Source of the DNA: an uncultured Roseburia sp.
Lineage (GTDB): Bacteria; Bacillota; Clostridia; Lachnospirales; Lachnospiraceae
Direction: 5' to 3'
Assembly (NCBI GenBank): GCA_945787015.1
Contig: CALZGM010000008.1
Coordinates: 1-64,000 of the forward strand
Length of the DNA stretch: 64,000 nt
Below are positions 40,633 to 48,069 of the stretch, in pieces. Under the pieces are notes generated by a model. That model was not told the DNA's origin and made no database searches. It saw only the letters and a program-made list of their open reading frames with translations. Position numbers and translations under genes: made by a program. Each line of letters begins with the position of its first letter. Position 1 is the first letter of the stretch.

Positions 40633-42905
40633 ATGGATTATTACAGTTAAAAGGAAGATTTGAAAAACGTGGAAATGAAGGTATGGGGCCAATAGGTTTG
40701 CCAGCAAATAAAAAAGTGACATCGGAACATATAGAAGAATTGATTAGTCAGCTTTTTAAAGTAAAAGAGTATTGGGCTGATAAGGACGATATAGCGGGAC
40801 TAATTGTCAGTGTTCATTACATTCGCGTTGTAGCAAAAAGTAATCGATTGAAGACATTACTTGCAGATGTTGGGAAGAAACCTGTAGATTCGATTAGAGG
40901 AGCAAAGTTTGTCACAGGAAGAGATAGTCAAGGCAAGACAATTCACAAGCATGTGTTTACACATTATGTACAGGAATCAGCCATTGATAAAGCAATCAAC
41001 AATTTGCAGATCGTAAAAGGAATAGTGGATGCGGATTATAATGGTTGTATAACTGCTGAAGATGTTGAAAAACTTGGGACAGAGAAAAAGTATTTACATG
41101 CTGACAAAATTGCTAAAACAAATTTCATAAATATAATAGTTGATTGCCATTTTGTTGAAAAGTTTGATGTTGATGAGGCTAAAGAATCTATTACAGAAGA
41201 ATCTATTATAACTATCTACAAAACGGACATAGAAACTAAAGAGTTATTGTCAAGGTTTGGAATCGATGTTTCAGAAAACAAGATTATTGGTGGCACAACG
41301 GTATTGTTGACACCACCACAGGCAAGACAGTTATATAATAAAGCACCGTATCTTATTGCAATGAGTATTACAGATTTTTCAAAGATCAGTATAGAGGATG
41401 ATTTGTTTGAAGATGTTGAGTTTGAAGAAGATGATGGTATTATTCCACTTCCGGGAAACGAACCAACGGTAGGTGTTATTGATACTCAGTTTAATGAAAA
41501 GGTGTATTTTAATAAATGGGTAGAGTACATACCTATGTTGCCGGTTGATATATTAGAACCGGAGGATTATAAACATGGAACAGCAGTATCATCAATTATT
41601 GTGGATGGTCCGAGAGGAAATAAAGGATTGGATGATGGGTGTGGCCACTTCCGCGTGAGGCATTTCGGTGTATCAAAACAAAGTGGATTTAGTTCATTTG
41701 CTATTCTGCGAGAGATTAAAAATATAGTCGAAAGTAATAGAGATATTAAAGTATGGAATCTTTCTTTAGGCTCTAAGACTGAAATTAGAGAGAATTATAT
41801 ATCTCCTGAGGCTGCAGAATTGGACCGGATTCAAAGCGAAAATGATGTTATATTTGTAATATCAGGAACCAATACCCCAGATGGGATGAAACATCCAGAT
41901 ATGAAGGTAGGTGCACCAGCGGATTCATTAAATTCATTAGTTGTGAACGCTGTTGATATGTCTGGAAAATCAGCATCTTATTCTAGACGTGGACCAGTAC
42001 TCTCTTTTTTTCATAAACCAGATATATGTTATTATGGTGGTGATGGAACAAAAACTGAAGAAAAAATTGCAGTATGTGCAGATGAGTTGGGTGCTATATA
42101 CTTATCTGGAACATCGTTTGCTGCTCCGTGGATTACAAGAAAGTTAGCATATTTGATTTATGTTATGGGTCTCAGTAAAGAAGTAGCGAAGGCACTTATT
42201 ATCGATTCAGCTGCAAAATGGGGACCTAGTGGAAATGTTTCAGACACAATGGGATATGGAGTTGTTCCTAAACGTATAGAAGATATTTTGAACACATCTG
42301 ACGATGAAATAAAATTTATAATTACCGGTACAACAGAAGATTACGAAACATATAACTATACACTACCGGTTCCTGTAGTGAATGGGAAACATCCGTATTA
42401 TGCTAAAGCTGTATTGTGTTATTTCCCACACTGTGACCGAAATCAGGGAGTAGATTATACAGGAACCGAGATGGATATACATTTTGGTCGTGTGATTACG
42501 GAAAAGAAAGATGGAACCATTAAAACAAAGATAAAGTCTATTGATGATAATAAGCAGACCGAGGAAGGTCAGGTTATGTATGAGGAAGATGCAAGAAATG
42601 TATTCAGAAAATGGGACAATGTTAAGCGTATATGCGAGAAAATAAAAGATAGAAGAGTTCCCAAAAAGTCCTATGATGCAGGAATGTGGGGAATAGGAGT
42701 AATAACTAAAGAACGAGTAACGTCAAAGAATAGAAGACCGTTGCCATTCGGTCTTGTAATCACACTTAAAGAAATGTATGGAAAAAATCGAATAGATGAC
42801 TTTGTTAAAATGTGTGAAGCTAAAGGATGGTTGGTTAATCGATTGGATGTGCAGAATCAGCTTGATATTTATGCAAGAGCAGAGGAAGAGATAAAGTTCG
42901 ACTAG
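40629..42905 (+). CDS. Subtilisin-like (S8) serine protease, ATPase-linked
   Basis: A 758-aa S8 family peptidase. The triad is visible: Asp285 in VGVIDTQF, His316 in YKHGTAVSS and Ser496 in SGTSFAAPW, with the oxyanion-hole Asn in the VISGTNTPDG region. Residues 1-~270 form an N-terminal extension (MNGLLQLKGRFEKRG...) and residues ~540-758 a C-terminal domain with a jelly-roll-like start. There is no signal peptide, so it acts in the cytoplasm, unlike secreted subtilisins. It is translationally coupled to the AAA ATPase gene by an ATGA overlap. Likely an induced intracellular protease of an abortive or stress-defence module; substrate unknown. Confidence 0.85.
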   Translation: MNGLLQLKGRFEKRGNEGMGPIGLPANKKVTSEHIEELISQLFKVKEYWADKDDIAGLIVSVHYIRVVAKSNRLKTLLADVGKKPVDSIRGAKFVTGRDSQGKTIHKHVFTHYVQESAIDKAINNLQIVKGIVDADYNGCITAEDVEKLGTEKKYLHADKIAKTNFINIIVDCHFVEKFDVDEAKESITEESIITIYKTDIETKELLSRFGIDVSENKIIGGTTVLLTPPQARQLYNKAPYLIAMSITDFSKISIEDDLFEDVEFEEDDGIIPLPGNEPTVGVIDTQFNEKVYFNKWVEYIPMLPVDILEPEDYKHGTAVSSIIVDGPRGNKGLDDGCGHFRVRHFGVSKQSGFSSFAILREIKNIVESNRDIKVWNLSLGSKTEIRENYISPEAAELDRIQSENDVIFVISGTNTPDGMKHPDMKVGAPADSLNSLVVNAVDMSGKSASYSRRGPVLSFFHKPDICYYGGDGTKTEEKIAVCADELGAIYLSGTSFAAPWITRKLAYLIYVMGLSKEVAKALIIDSAAKWGPSGNVSDTMGYGVVPKRIEDILNTSDDEIKFIITGTTEDYETYNYTLPVPVVNGKHPYYAKAVLCYFPHCDRNQGVDYTGTEMDIHFGRVITEKKDGTIKTKIKSIDDNKQTEEGQVMYEEDARNVFRKWDNVKRICEKIKDRRVPKKSYDAGMWGIGVITKERVTSKNRRPLPFGLVITLKEMYGKNRIDDFVKMCEAKGWLVNRLDVQNQLDIYARAEEEIKFD

Positions 42906-42911
42906 AAAAAT

Positions 42912-42962
42912 TGCAGTGTAACAAGAGTGATTGTAAAGCAGGAGTCATAACCTGCCACTGCA
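42912..42962 (+). terminator. Nested hairpin after the protease gene
   Basis: TGCAGTG / CACTGCA (42912-42918 with 42956-42962) encloses GCAGG / CCTGC (42938-42942 with 42951-42955). Only weak T-tract follows, so it may be a poor terminator. Confidence 0.4.
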
Positions 42963-43005
42963 TTAGTTTCCGAGTTGGAGAGAGAAGCCTTTTAAGAATC
43001 TCTTT

Positions 43006-43524
43006 TTGAAATTGTTCGAAACAAGTATAGAAGCATCATTTGAGAAAAGTTTGGAGAAATATGGAAATCAACTTTCGAGGTCTACAAGGGCGTATGAAAT
43101 TCTTTTGGAACGTGAAATGCGATTTTATGAGCGGATTGAGCCAATTTTTGCAGAGCTAGTTCCACTTGTGCACGACTTGCTTTATTATATGACAAGAGAT
43201 GAGAATGTTGAGAGAGAAATCGAATGCGAAGCATTTCGCACAAATTTTGGAAGGTATACATGCCTGATAAAAGAGTTAAAAAATGAAACACTTATTCATC
43301 AATCATATATTCCGCAGTCTGTATTTAGAACGTCTGTTGCAGTCGTAAAGCAAATGCAAGATGATTTAAACTACTGGTATGATATGGCAAAATTGTTGTT
43401 TGAAGGGGGCTATGAAAACATAGATTACGATAATGGTGAAAAGGCGGTTGATAGATTACTTTTACGGCTTTCGGCAGCAGAGATAGACATTAAGAAAAGA
43501 TTGGAAGAATTGAGTGGAATATAG
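43006..43524 (+). CDS. Hypothetical helical protein, uncertain or truncated N-terminus
   Basis: A predominantly helical 172-aa protein, unknown family. The only start is a TTG at 43006 without a clear ribosome site. The frame is open back to 42967 with plausible protein sequence (KPFKNLFLK), so the gene may have lost its 5' end, perhaps a membrane segment. Visible segments are SRSTRAYEILLEREMRFYERIEPIF, broken here for length, and a helical end AAEIDIKKRLEELSG. It immediately precedes the intact XRE cassette; the next ribosome site overlaps its stop. Confidence 0.45.
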   Translation: MKLFETSIEASFEKSLEKYGNQLSRSTRAYEILLEREMRFYERIEPIFAELVPLVHDLLYYMTRDENVEREIECEAFRTNFGRYTCLIKELKNETLIHQSYIPQSVFRTSVAVVKQMQDDLNYWYDMAKLLFEGGYENIDYDNGEKAVDRLLLRLSAAEIDIKKRLEELSGI

Positions 43525-43680
43525 GAGGTGGCAAGGATGGAATTTTACAAATTACCTGCGAATGCGGAAGCATTACTTCATGAAATTTTACAAGCAGATA
43601 AAAGGAACTCATATAGCGTCCGTCTTGGAGGAATAAATCGAATATCAATTAAAAACTATAATATGAAAGGAAGGTGCCAT

Positions 43681-44001
43681 ATGTTTCCATTAATCAACAA
43701 ACGAGAAACCGGTGTCAACCTACGCAGAATCATGGACATGCGTGGAATTACACCGAAAGACGTACAAGAATATCTTGGACTTGGATGCGTGCAGAGTGTG
43801 TACCGTTGGACTGATGGTGTCAATATGCCGACCATTGACAATTTGTATGCACTAAGCGAATTACTCCAAGTTCCGATTGATGCAATCGTGCGCGGGAATA
43901 GGGCAACCATTGCGCCGGATATTGTTATAAAGCAACTGGATTCTCGAGAAAGCAGACTGTGTGCATATTATGAGAAATTGAATGAGATGCGTGCAGCGTA
44001 A
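43681..44001 (+). CDS. XRE-family regulator of large-RNA cassette (intact copy)
   Basis: A 106-aa HTH protein: KRETGVNLRRIMDMRGITPKDVQEYL then VQSVYRWTDGVNMPTIDNLYAL is a standard lambda-repressor-type HTH (residues ~8-60), followed by PIDAIVRGN and a C-terminal helix. ATG 43681 follows GAAAGGAAGGTGCC, a leader repeated before the third copy at 57861. Upstream, a well-initiated frame from ATG 43537 (MEFYKLPANAEALLHEILQA) runs in phase into this gene with no stop; I treat it as a truncated foreign gene start, but a longer fused protein cannot be excluded. Paralogues are at 22020 (broken) and 57861 (intact). It probably controls its cassette. Confidence 0.75.
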   Translation: MFPLINKRETGVNLRRIMDMRGITPKDVQEYLGLGCVQSVYRWTDGVNMPTIDNLYALSELLQVPIDAIVRGNRATIAPDIVIKQLDSRESRLCAYYEKLNEMRAA

Positions 44002-44034
44002 AAATTGAACTACAGCTTCAATGACAAACGGAAT

Positions 44035-44137
44035 ATCCTCCTTTAGAATAGTCGGTAGAGACAATATTCTAAGGGGAGGCTAAATCCTCTCCTCACCAGA
44101 AGGTTCGGATTTTGCTTCGCAAAACAAGGAGGATAAT
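44035..44137 (+). promoter_or_regulatory. SD-sequestering leader of XRE cassette, copy 2
   Basis: After the shared TACAGCTTCAATGACAAA, hairpin 1 pairs ATCCTCCTTTAGAATA (44035-44050) with TATTCTAAGGGGAGG (44065-44079). An extra segment follows in which ATCCTC can pair with the GAGGAT ribosome site just before ATG 44138, enclosing a TTTTGC/GCAAAA hairpin. So sequestration is kept by a different sequence. Confidence 0.6.
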
Positions 44138-44800
44138 ATGAGCGAGAAGATGTTAGTAACGCAGGCTCTGGATGAGAGAGACCTGTTGGTAAAGAAGATA
44201 GCAGACAAGATTGCCAAGGCAAGCTTTGTTGATACCATTAAGCCGAATGAGGATAAGGTTTTTGCAAAGCGGATTGACAAAGAAGGGTATGCAAAAGAAG
44301 CAGAGTCAGCGTATCAGCAGATTGTTGATTTAATTGACCGATTCCAGAAGATTGACGCTGCAATTGTAGCATCTAATGCAAGTACAGAAATTACTACTTC
44401 CTATGGTACTTTCACGGTTGCTGGTGCGATTGCTCTTAGAAGCAGACTTCGTGGCGCAGGTGCTTACGGAGGTGATGCTGATTTTGAAGGAAGACTTCAG
44501 AAAAAGCTGGCTAATGAGTACAGTGAAAGGGTGCAGTTCTGCGACAGAAAGAACAGTCAGTTGCAGTCTACGGCAGAAGAGATGCGTCTTAGTATTCTTG
44601 GAAAAGACAGTAAGACCAAGGATGAAAAGCCTTTGGGAGTTGTAGAAGCCTATGTTAAGGAAAATACAACAGAACTGGTGGATCCGTTGGATGCTAAGAA
44701 AAAGCTGGAGGCCTTGGAAGAAAAGCGTAACACACTTTTGACGGAGTTGGATACACAAATAAAGGTGTCTAACGCAACAACATTTATTGAGGTAGCGTAA
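44138..44800 (+). CDS. DIP1984-like coiled-coil protein of large-RNA cassette (intact)
   Basis: A 220-aa soluble protein, almost entirely helical. It opens MSEKMLVTQALDERDLLVKK, has a glycine-bearing hinge AGAIALRSRLRGAGAYGG near residue 100, and ends SNATTFIEVA. The alternation of long heptad-like helices and the N...TT...E end recall the DIP1984 ('septicolysin') family of unknown function; that assignment is from memory of the pattern and only moderate. No membrane or enzymatic motif. ATG 44138 follows AAGGAGGATAAT, which the upstream leader can hide. The large RNA begins 17 nt after its stop in this copy, so mRNA and RNA are probably one transcript. Possible role: RNA-binding or RNA-scaffolded partner. 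Confidence 0.65.
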   Translation: MSEKMLVTQALDERDLLVKKIADKIAKASFVDTIKPNEDKVFAKRIDKEGYAKEAESAYQQIVDLIDRFQKIDAAIVASNASTEITTSYGTFTVAGAIALRSRLRGAGAYGGDADFEGRLQKKLANEYSERVQFCDRKNSQLQSTAEEMRLSILGKDSKTKDEKPLGVVEAYVKENTTELVDPLDAKKKLEALEEKRNTLLTELDTQIKVSNATTFIEVA

Positions 44801-44817
44801 GGTATTTGCCTGCATTA

Positions 44818-45235
44818 CGAAAACCTCAAATCCGGCTTCCCTGTAACAGGGTTACGTTACAAGAAAATATTACCAATTCTGATTAAATTGGGTTGCTACT
44901 TAAAGAATGGCGTAATGGTAACGCTCATGACTAGTGATCATGTTTTGTAGGTTCGAATCCTACTTCTGGGAAAAGTGGTTTAATTAAGATGAAAGCAAAC
45001 ATCGCCAATTTAACTGTTTTGCGTTTTATTTGAACCGTTAAAGGTGAATCGTCAACGATTTTATTCTTGAATGGTTTTAGGTGAAGTGAAAACTTTCGTG
45101 TAGACATAGAAATGTGTTGAAATCCACGATAAAGGTTAAAGCGGTAAGCCGGTTGGCTGGAGGTAAGCCTCGTGGCTGTAATGTGGGCATATGTTTTAGA
45201 TGATGAAGCCGTGGCGAGAGCTGCGGCTTTGTTTG
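44818..45235 (+). ncRNA. Large structured RNA with embedded tRNA-like domain, copy 2
   Basis: A 418-nt non-coding paralogue of 22887-23313, collinear over its full length. Same order of elements: GCCTGCATTACGAAAACCT start, CCCTGTAACAGGG hairpin, ACCAATT/AATTGGGT stem, tRNA-like cloverleaf, GATG/CATC stem, GGTGAATCGTCAAC block, TTTCGTGTAGACATAGAAAT, GGAGG/CCTC stem, and terminal AAGCCG/CGGCTT hairpin with GAGA loop (45206-45229) and T-rich end. Differences concentrate in loops and as paired changes in stems. It lies between the coiled-coil gene and the NYN/PIN-like RNase gene. Confidence 0.75.
44896..44978 (+). other. tRNA-like cloverleaf on extended helix, copy 2
   Basis: Outer helix CTACTT (44896-44901) / AAGTGG (44973-44978); inner acceptor AGAA/TTCT; TG at 8-9; D-stem GCGT/ACGC with GG in loop; anticodon stem CATGA/TCATG with loop CTAGTGA (anticodon AGT, Thr-type); variable TTTT; T-stem GTAGG/CCTAC with loop TTCGAAT. 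Four of the helices differ from copy 1 by compensating changes. Not a canonical tRNA because the acceptor is 4 bp and continues into a longer stem. Confidence 0.8.
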
Positions 45236-45242
45236 TAGGGGT

Positions 45243-45290
45243 GAGGTTACAATTTGTGACTTCAAGTTTGATGTTTCAATTTGGAACCTC
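45243..45290 (+). promoter_or_regulatory. Two tandem copies of the GAGGTTCC/GGAACCTC hairpin element
   Basis: Element a: GAGGTTAC, loop AATTT, GTGACTTC (45243-45263). Element b: GATGTTTC, loop AATTT, GGAACCTC (45270-45290). Both have 8-nt arms and a 5-nt centre and lie just before the RNase ribosome site. Same family as 59644-59664 and 60130-60150. Confidence 0.65.
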
Positions 45291-45314
45291 AAATTTAAAA
45301 GGAGCGTGACCGTC

Positions 45315-45977
45315 ATGGCAGCAATATTAGTAGACTACGAAAATGTATCCACGACCGATGGACTAAAAGGTGTGGAATATCTGAACGTAAACGATACCCT
45401 CATCATTTTTTACAGTCAGTGCTGTGAAAAAATTCGCGCGGAATACATAGATATGATAGAGAAGAGCCAATGCAAGATTAAGACATATAAGCTAGCGAAA
45501 ACAGGGAAGAACGCATTAGATTTTTATATCGCAGTGGAGTGTGGGATTTTGGGTGTACAGGGAGAAAAGCAAATAAGTATTATCAGCAAAGACAAAGGCT
45601 TTTGCGCAGTGTCAGATTTCTTTCGTATTCAGGAAAAATTAGATGGCGTGATAGTCCGTGTGGCATCCAATGTTGAGAATGCATTAGTCGTATTAAATGC
45701 ACCAGAGGACGAGGCAAGAAAGCGGCTAATAAAAGAAAAGACAAGAACACTTAGCATCGATGCAGAGCAGGCGAGAATAACGGAGCATAGAGCTTTTGTG
45801 GAGAAAATCACAAAGGCATTTGAAGGAACGGAGTATGAGAAACAGACAGATAAAATCATACGATTTATAGAAGGAAGAGATGCAAAAACACCGAGACTCT
45901 TATATACAGGTTCGATGCATGAATTTGGGAGAGAAGACGGTAGAGCGATTTACCAGGTGTTGAAGCAAGTAGTTTAA
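45315..45977 (+). CDS. NYN/PIN-like RNase domain protein
   Basis: A 220-aa protein. The N-terminal ~125 residues form a PIN/NYN-type nuclease: AAILVDYENVSTTDGLKG puts the first catalytic Asp and Asn of the LxDxxN motif at residues ~7-9. YLNVNDTLIIFYSQCCEKI, KTGKNALDFYIAV (second Asp) and SIISKDKGFCAVSDFF (third Asp) complete the acidic site. The C-terminal helical part (RTLSIDAEQARITEHRAF to the end) is accessory. ATG 45315 is chosen, 10 nt after GGAG; GTG 45306 is too close. Family members cleave RNA, often tRNA or structured RNA. Its position directly behind an RNA with a tRNA-like fold makes that RNA a candidate substrate, guard or inhibitor. Confidence 0.7.
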   Translation: MAAILVDYENVSTTDGLKGVEYLNVNDTLIIFYSQCCEKIRAEYIDMIEKSQCKIKTYKLAKTGKNALDFYIAVECGILGVQGEKQISIISKDKGFCAVSDFFRIQEKLDGVIVRVASNVENALVVLNAPEDEARKRLIKEKTRTLSIDAEQARITEHRAFVEKITKAFEGTEYEKQTDKIIRFIEGRDAKTPRLLYTGSMHEFGREDGRAIYQVLKQVV

Positions 45978-46259
45978 GGAGGAAAGTATATGTGTAACGA
46001 ACAGAAAAATGTATGAGAATGGTATTTGTACCCCCATTGTACCTCTATTTTGATATTTCACTGATTTATTAACCGGACTGCTCCCGATAAGAAGGAAATA
46101 AAGATCCAACTTGTTCCTTTAGATTTTTGGAATATGTGGGATCTTTTTCTATGGATAAAATTGGAATATTGACAGCCTGCTCCGTAAAAAAAATACGGAA
46201 TAAGTTGAAATTTTCTACAGATAATAATATAATAAAGAAAAAGGTACGAGGTGATTGCT
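45978..46259 (+). other. Gene-free stretch with decayed gene start
   Basis: Contains AAGGAGGAAAGTAT followed by an 8-codon frame MCNEQKNV and stop (45990-46016), the same beginning as the fragment near 24000. A long imperfect inverted region around 46103-46146 (aaagatccaac... ggatcttttt) resembles a terminator. Nothing else is recognised before the ATPase gene. Confidence 0.4.
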
Positions 46260-47369
46260 ATGTTAAAGAAATTCAGTGTAGAAAACTTCAAAGGCTTTCA
46301 GGATAAAATCACATTTGATATAGGTTCGCCAAACAATTATAACTTCAATTCAGAGATTATAGAAAACGGTTGTGTGACGAAGGGAATTATCTATGGAATT
46401 AACAGTAGCGGAAAATCCAATCTAGGATTGGCAGTTTTTGATATCATTACCCATTTAACCGAAAAACAGAAGCTACTTCCAAGCTATGATTTTTATCTGA
46501 ATATGAGTGGAAGAAAATCGTTTGCTGAGTTTGAATATACTTTCGTGTTTGATGACCATGAAGTGGTTTATCGGTATTGCAAAAACGATGTAAATACATT
46601 AAAGAGTGAGAGTTTGTCCATTGATGGAAAAGAGGTTATCTTTTTCGATTTCTTTACCAGGGATGGTTTTACATTGTTGGAGGGCTCTGATACTTTGAAT
46701 GCTTCCATCAAGAGTGATAGCCCGATTTCCCGTGTAAAGTATGTGAATAACAATTCGATTCTTACGGATAACATACAGAATCAGGTGTTTAAGAAGTTTA
46801 TTGATTTTGTGGATCGTATGCTTTTGTTCTATTCCCTGGATAGCCGAGGATATGAAGGCTTTATGAATGGAAGCGAAGGTGTTGCGGAAGGCATTGTGAA
46901 TACCGGAAAGGTACAGGATTTTCAGAAGTTTCTGAAAGAGAATGATATTGACTACCAACTGTATGGATGCGAGGTTGATGGACGAAAGGCGATTTATTGT
47001 CACTTTGATAATAAAGATGCTGATTTCTTTAAGATTGCTTCCGCCGGAACCAGATCCTTAGCCCTGTTTTATTACTGGTATATCCGTATGGAGAGGGCAT
47101 CCTTTGTATTCATAGATGAATTTGATGCATTTTATCATTTTGAATTATCGGAGTCGGTGCAGAGGCACCTGAAACAGATATCCGGTGTTCAGATATTTAC
47201 AACAACTCATAATACAGATTTGATGAGTAATGATCTTCTCAGACCGGACAGCTACTTTTTGCTTGAAAATAATAAAATCCAAGCTATTTCCGACTTGACA
47301 GAGAAGGAACTGCGACAGGCACACAATCTTCAGAAAATGTATAAGGCAGGTGCATTTAATGGCAGATAA
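46260..47369 (+). CDS. AAA/ABC-type ATPase of RloA/OLD-like defence pair
   Basis: A 369-aa ATPase of the SMC/ABC-like class (AAA_15). It opens MLKKFSVENFKGFQDKITFDI, the usual start, with Walker A GIIYGINSSGKSNLGLAV (residue ~45), a signature-like SAGTRSLALFYYWY (~260), Walker B SFVFIDEFDAFYHFEL (~285) and H-loop TTHNTDLMS. ATG 46260 follows GAGGTG; the earlier GTG is rejected. Such ATPases are partnered with a Toprim/RloB-like nuclease in defence modules; the next gene, overlapping by 11 nt, is that partner but is broken. The ATPase itself looks intact. Confidence 0.8.
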   Translation: MLKKFSVENFKGFQDKITFDIGSPNNYNFNSEIIENGCVTKGIIYGINSSGKSNLGLAVFDIITHLTEKQKLLPSYDFYLNMSGRKSFAEFEYTFVFDDHEVVYRYCKNDVNTLKSESLSIDGKEVIFFDFFTRDGFTLLEGSDTLNASIKSDSPISRVKYVNNNSILTDNIQNQVFKKFIDFVDRMLLFYSLDSRGYEGFMNGSEGVAEGIVNTGKVQDFQKFLKENDIDYQLYGCEVDGRKAIYCHFDNKDADFFKIASAGTRSLALFYYWYIRMERASFVFIDEFDAFYHFELSESVQRHLKQISGVQIFTTTHNTDLMSNDLLRPDSYFLLENNKIQAISDLTEKELRQAHNLQKMYKAGAFNGR

Positions 47370-47999
47370 AGACTATAAGGTGTTTATAGTCGAAGGAGAG
47401 ACCAGGGAACCACAAATCATTGATAATAATTGAAAGAGGATGATTTTAATACCGATGTCATTGAGGTTCTTAGGGAGAGCAATGACGAGATCAAGAAACA
47501 ACTCACAGGATTATCAAGAGATGACTTTTCAGAGGTGTACCTTTTCTTTGATTATGACGCGCATCAAACAAATTTAGGAAAAACAGTCAATGAAGATGTG
47601 ATTCATCAAATGCTTGAAAGCTTTGACAATGAAACAGAGAATGGAAAATTATACATTAGCTATCCGATGGTTGAGGCACTCAGAGACTATGAACCGGGAA
47701 AATGTGGTAATGGAGTGGATTGCTTTGTAGAGATAGAAGACCTTGGCAATTATAAGAATGCTTCTGCAGCAAGAGCGCACAATCCCCATTTTAAGGAATA
47801 TGAGCAGTATTCCAGTAATGTAACGCCGGGAAATATATATGCTGCGGAATTAAAAGAAGCGGAGAGACATCGAGTATTTGTATTGAGTGCATTCCCGGAG
47901 TTTTTACTGGACTACTTTGGATTGAAGCTATGGAAAACAAGCGTGAGGCATACGCGAAATCAAAGAAACAAATTAGAATGTAAAAAAGCGTTAAATTAA
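47359..47999 (+). pseudogene. RloB/Toprim-like partner of ATPase, deleted and frameshifted
   Basis: The first frame reads MADKDYKVFIVEGETREPQI and stops at 47433. The family continues in another frame from about 47430 (KEDDFNTDVIEVLRESNDEI), with VYLFFDYDAHQ (Toprim-like DxD) and SYPMVEALRDYEPGK. An internal deletion that removed a few dozen codons and shifted the frame explains this. The last ~20 codons after LKLW also look out of frame. The pair is therefore probably inactive. Confidence 0.7.
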
Positions 48000-48069
48000 A
48001 AACAAAATCGGTGACCTTCGACTGCGAATAGCTTTCGAAAGTTGTTTTGCTTATAGGGGAGATGGAGTT

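Noticed and set aside
43537..43680. A 51-residue N-terminal extension of the XRE protein
   Set aside because: It has a good ribosome site and is in frame, but paralogues start at MFP/MLP after their own GGAAGG leader. It is more likely a truncated gene fused by cassette insertion; not excluded.
45077..45316. Minus-strand frame with repeated SNLKSQI-like residues
   Set aside because: It is the shadow of the hairpin repeats and the RNA 3' end, not a gene.
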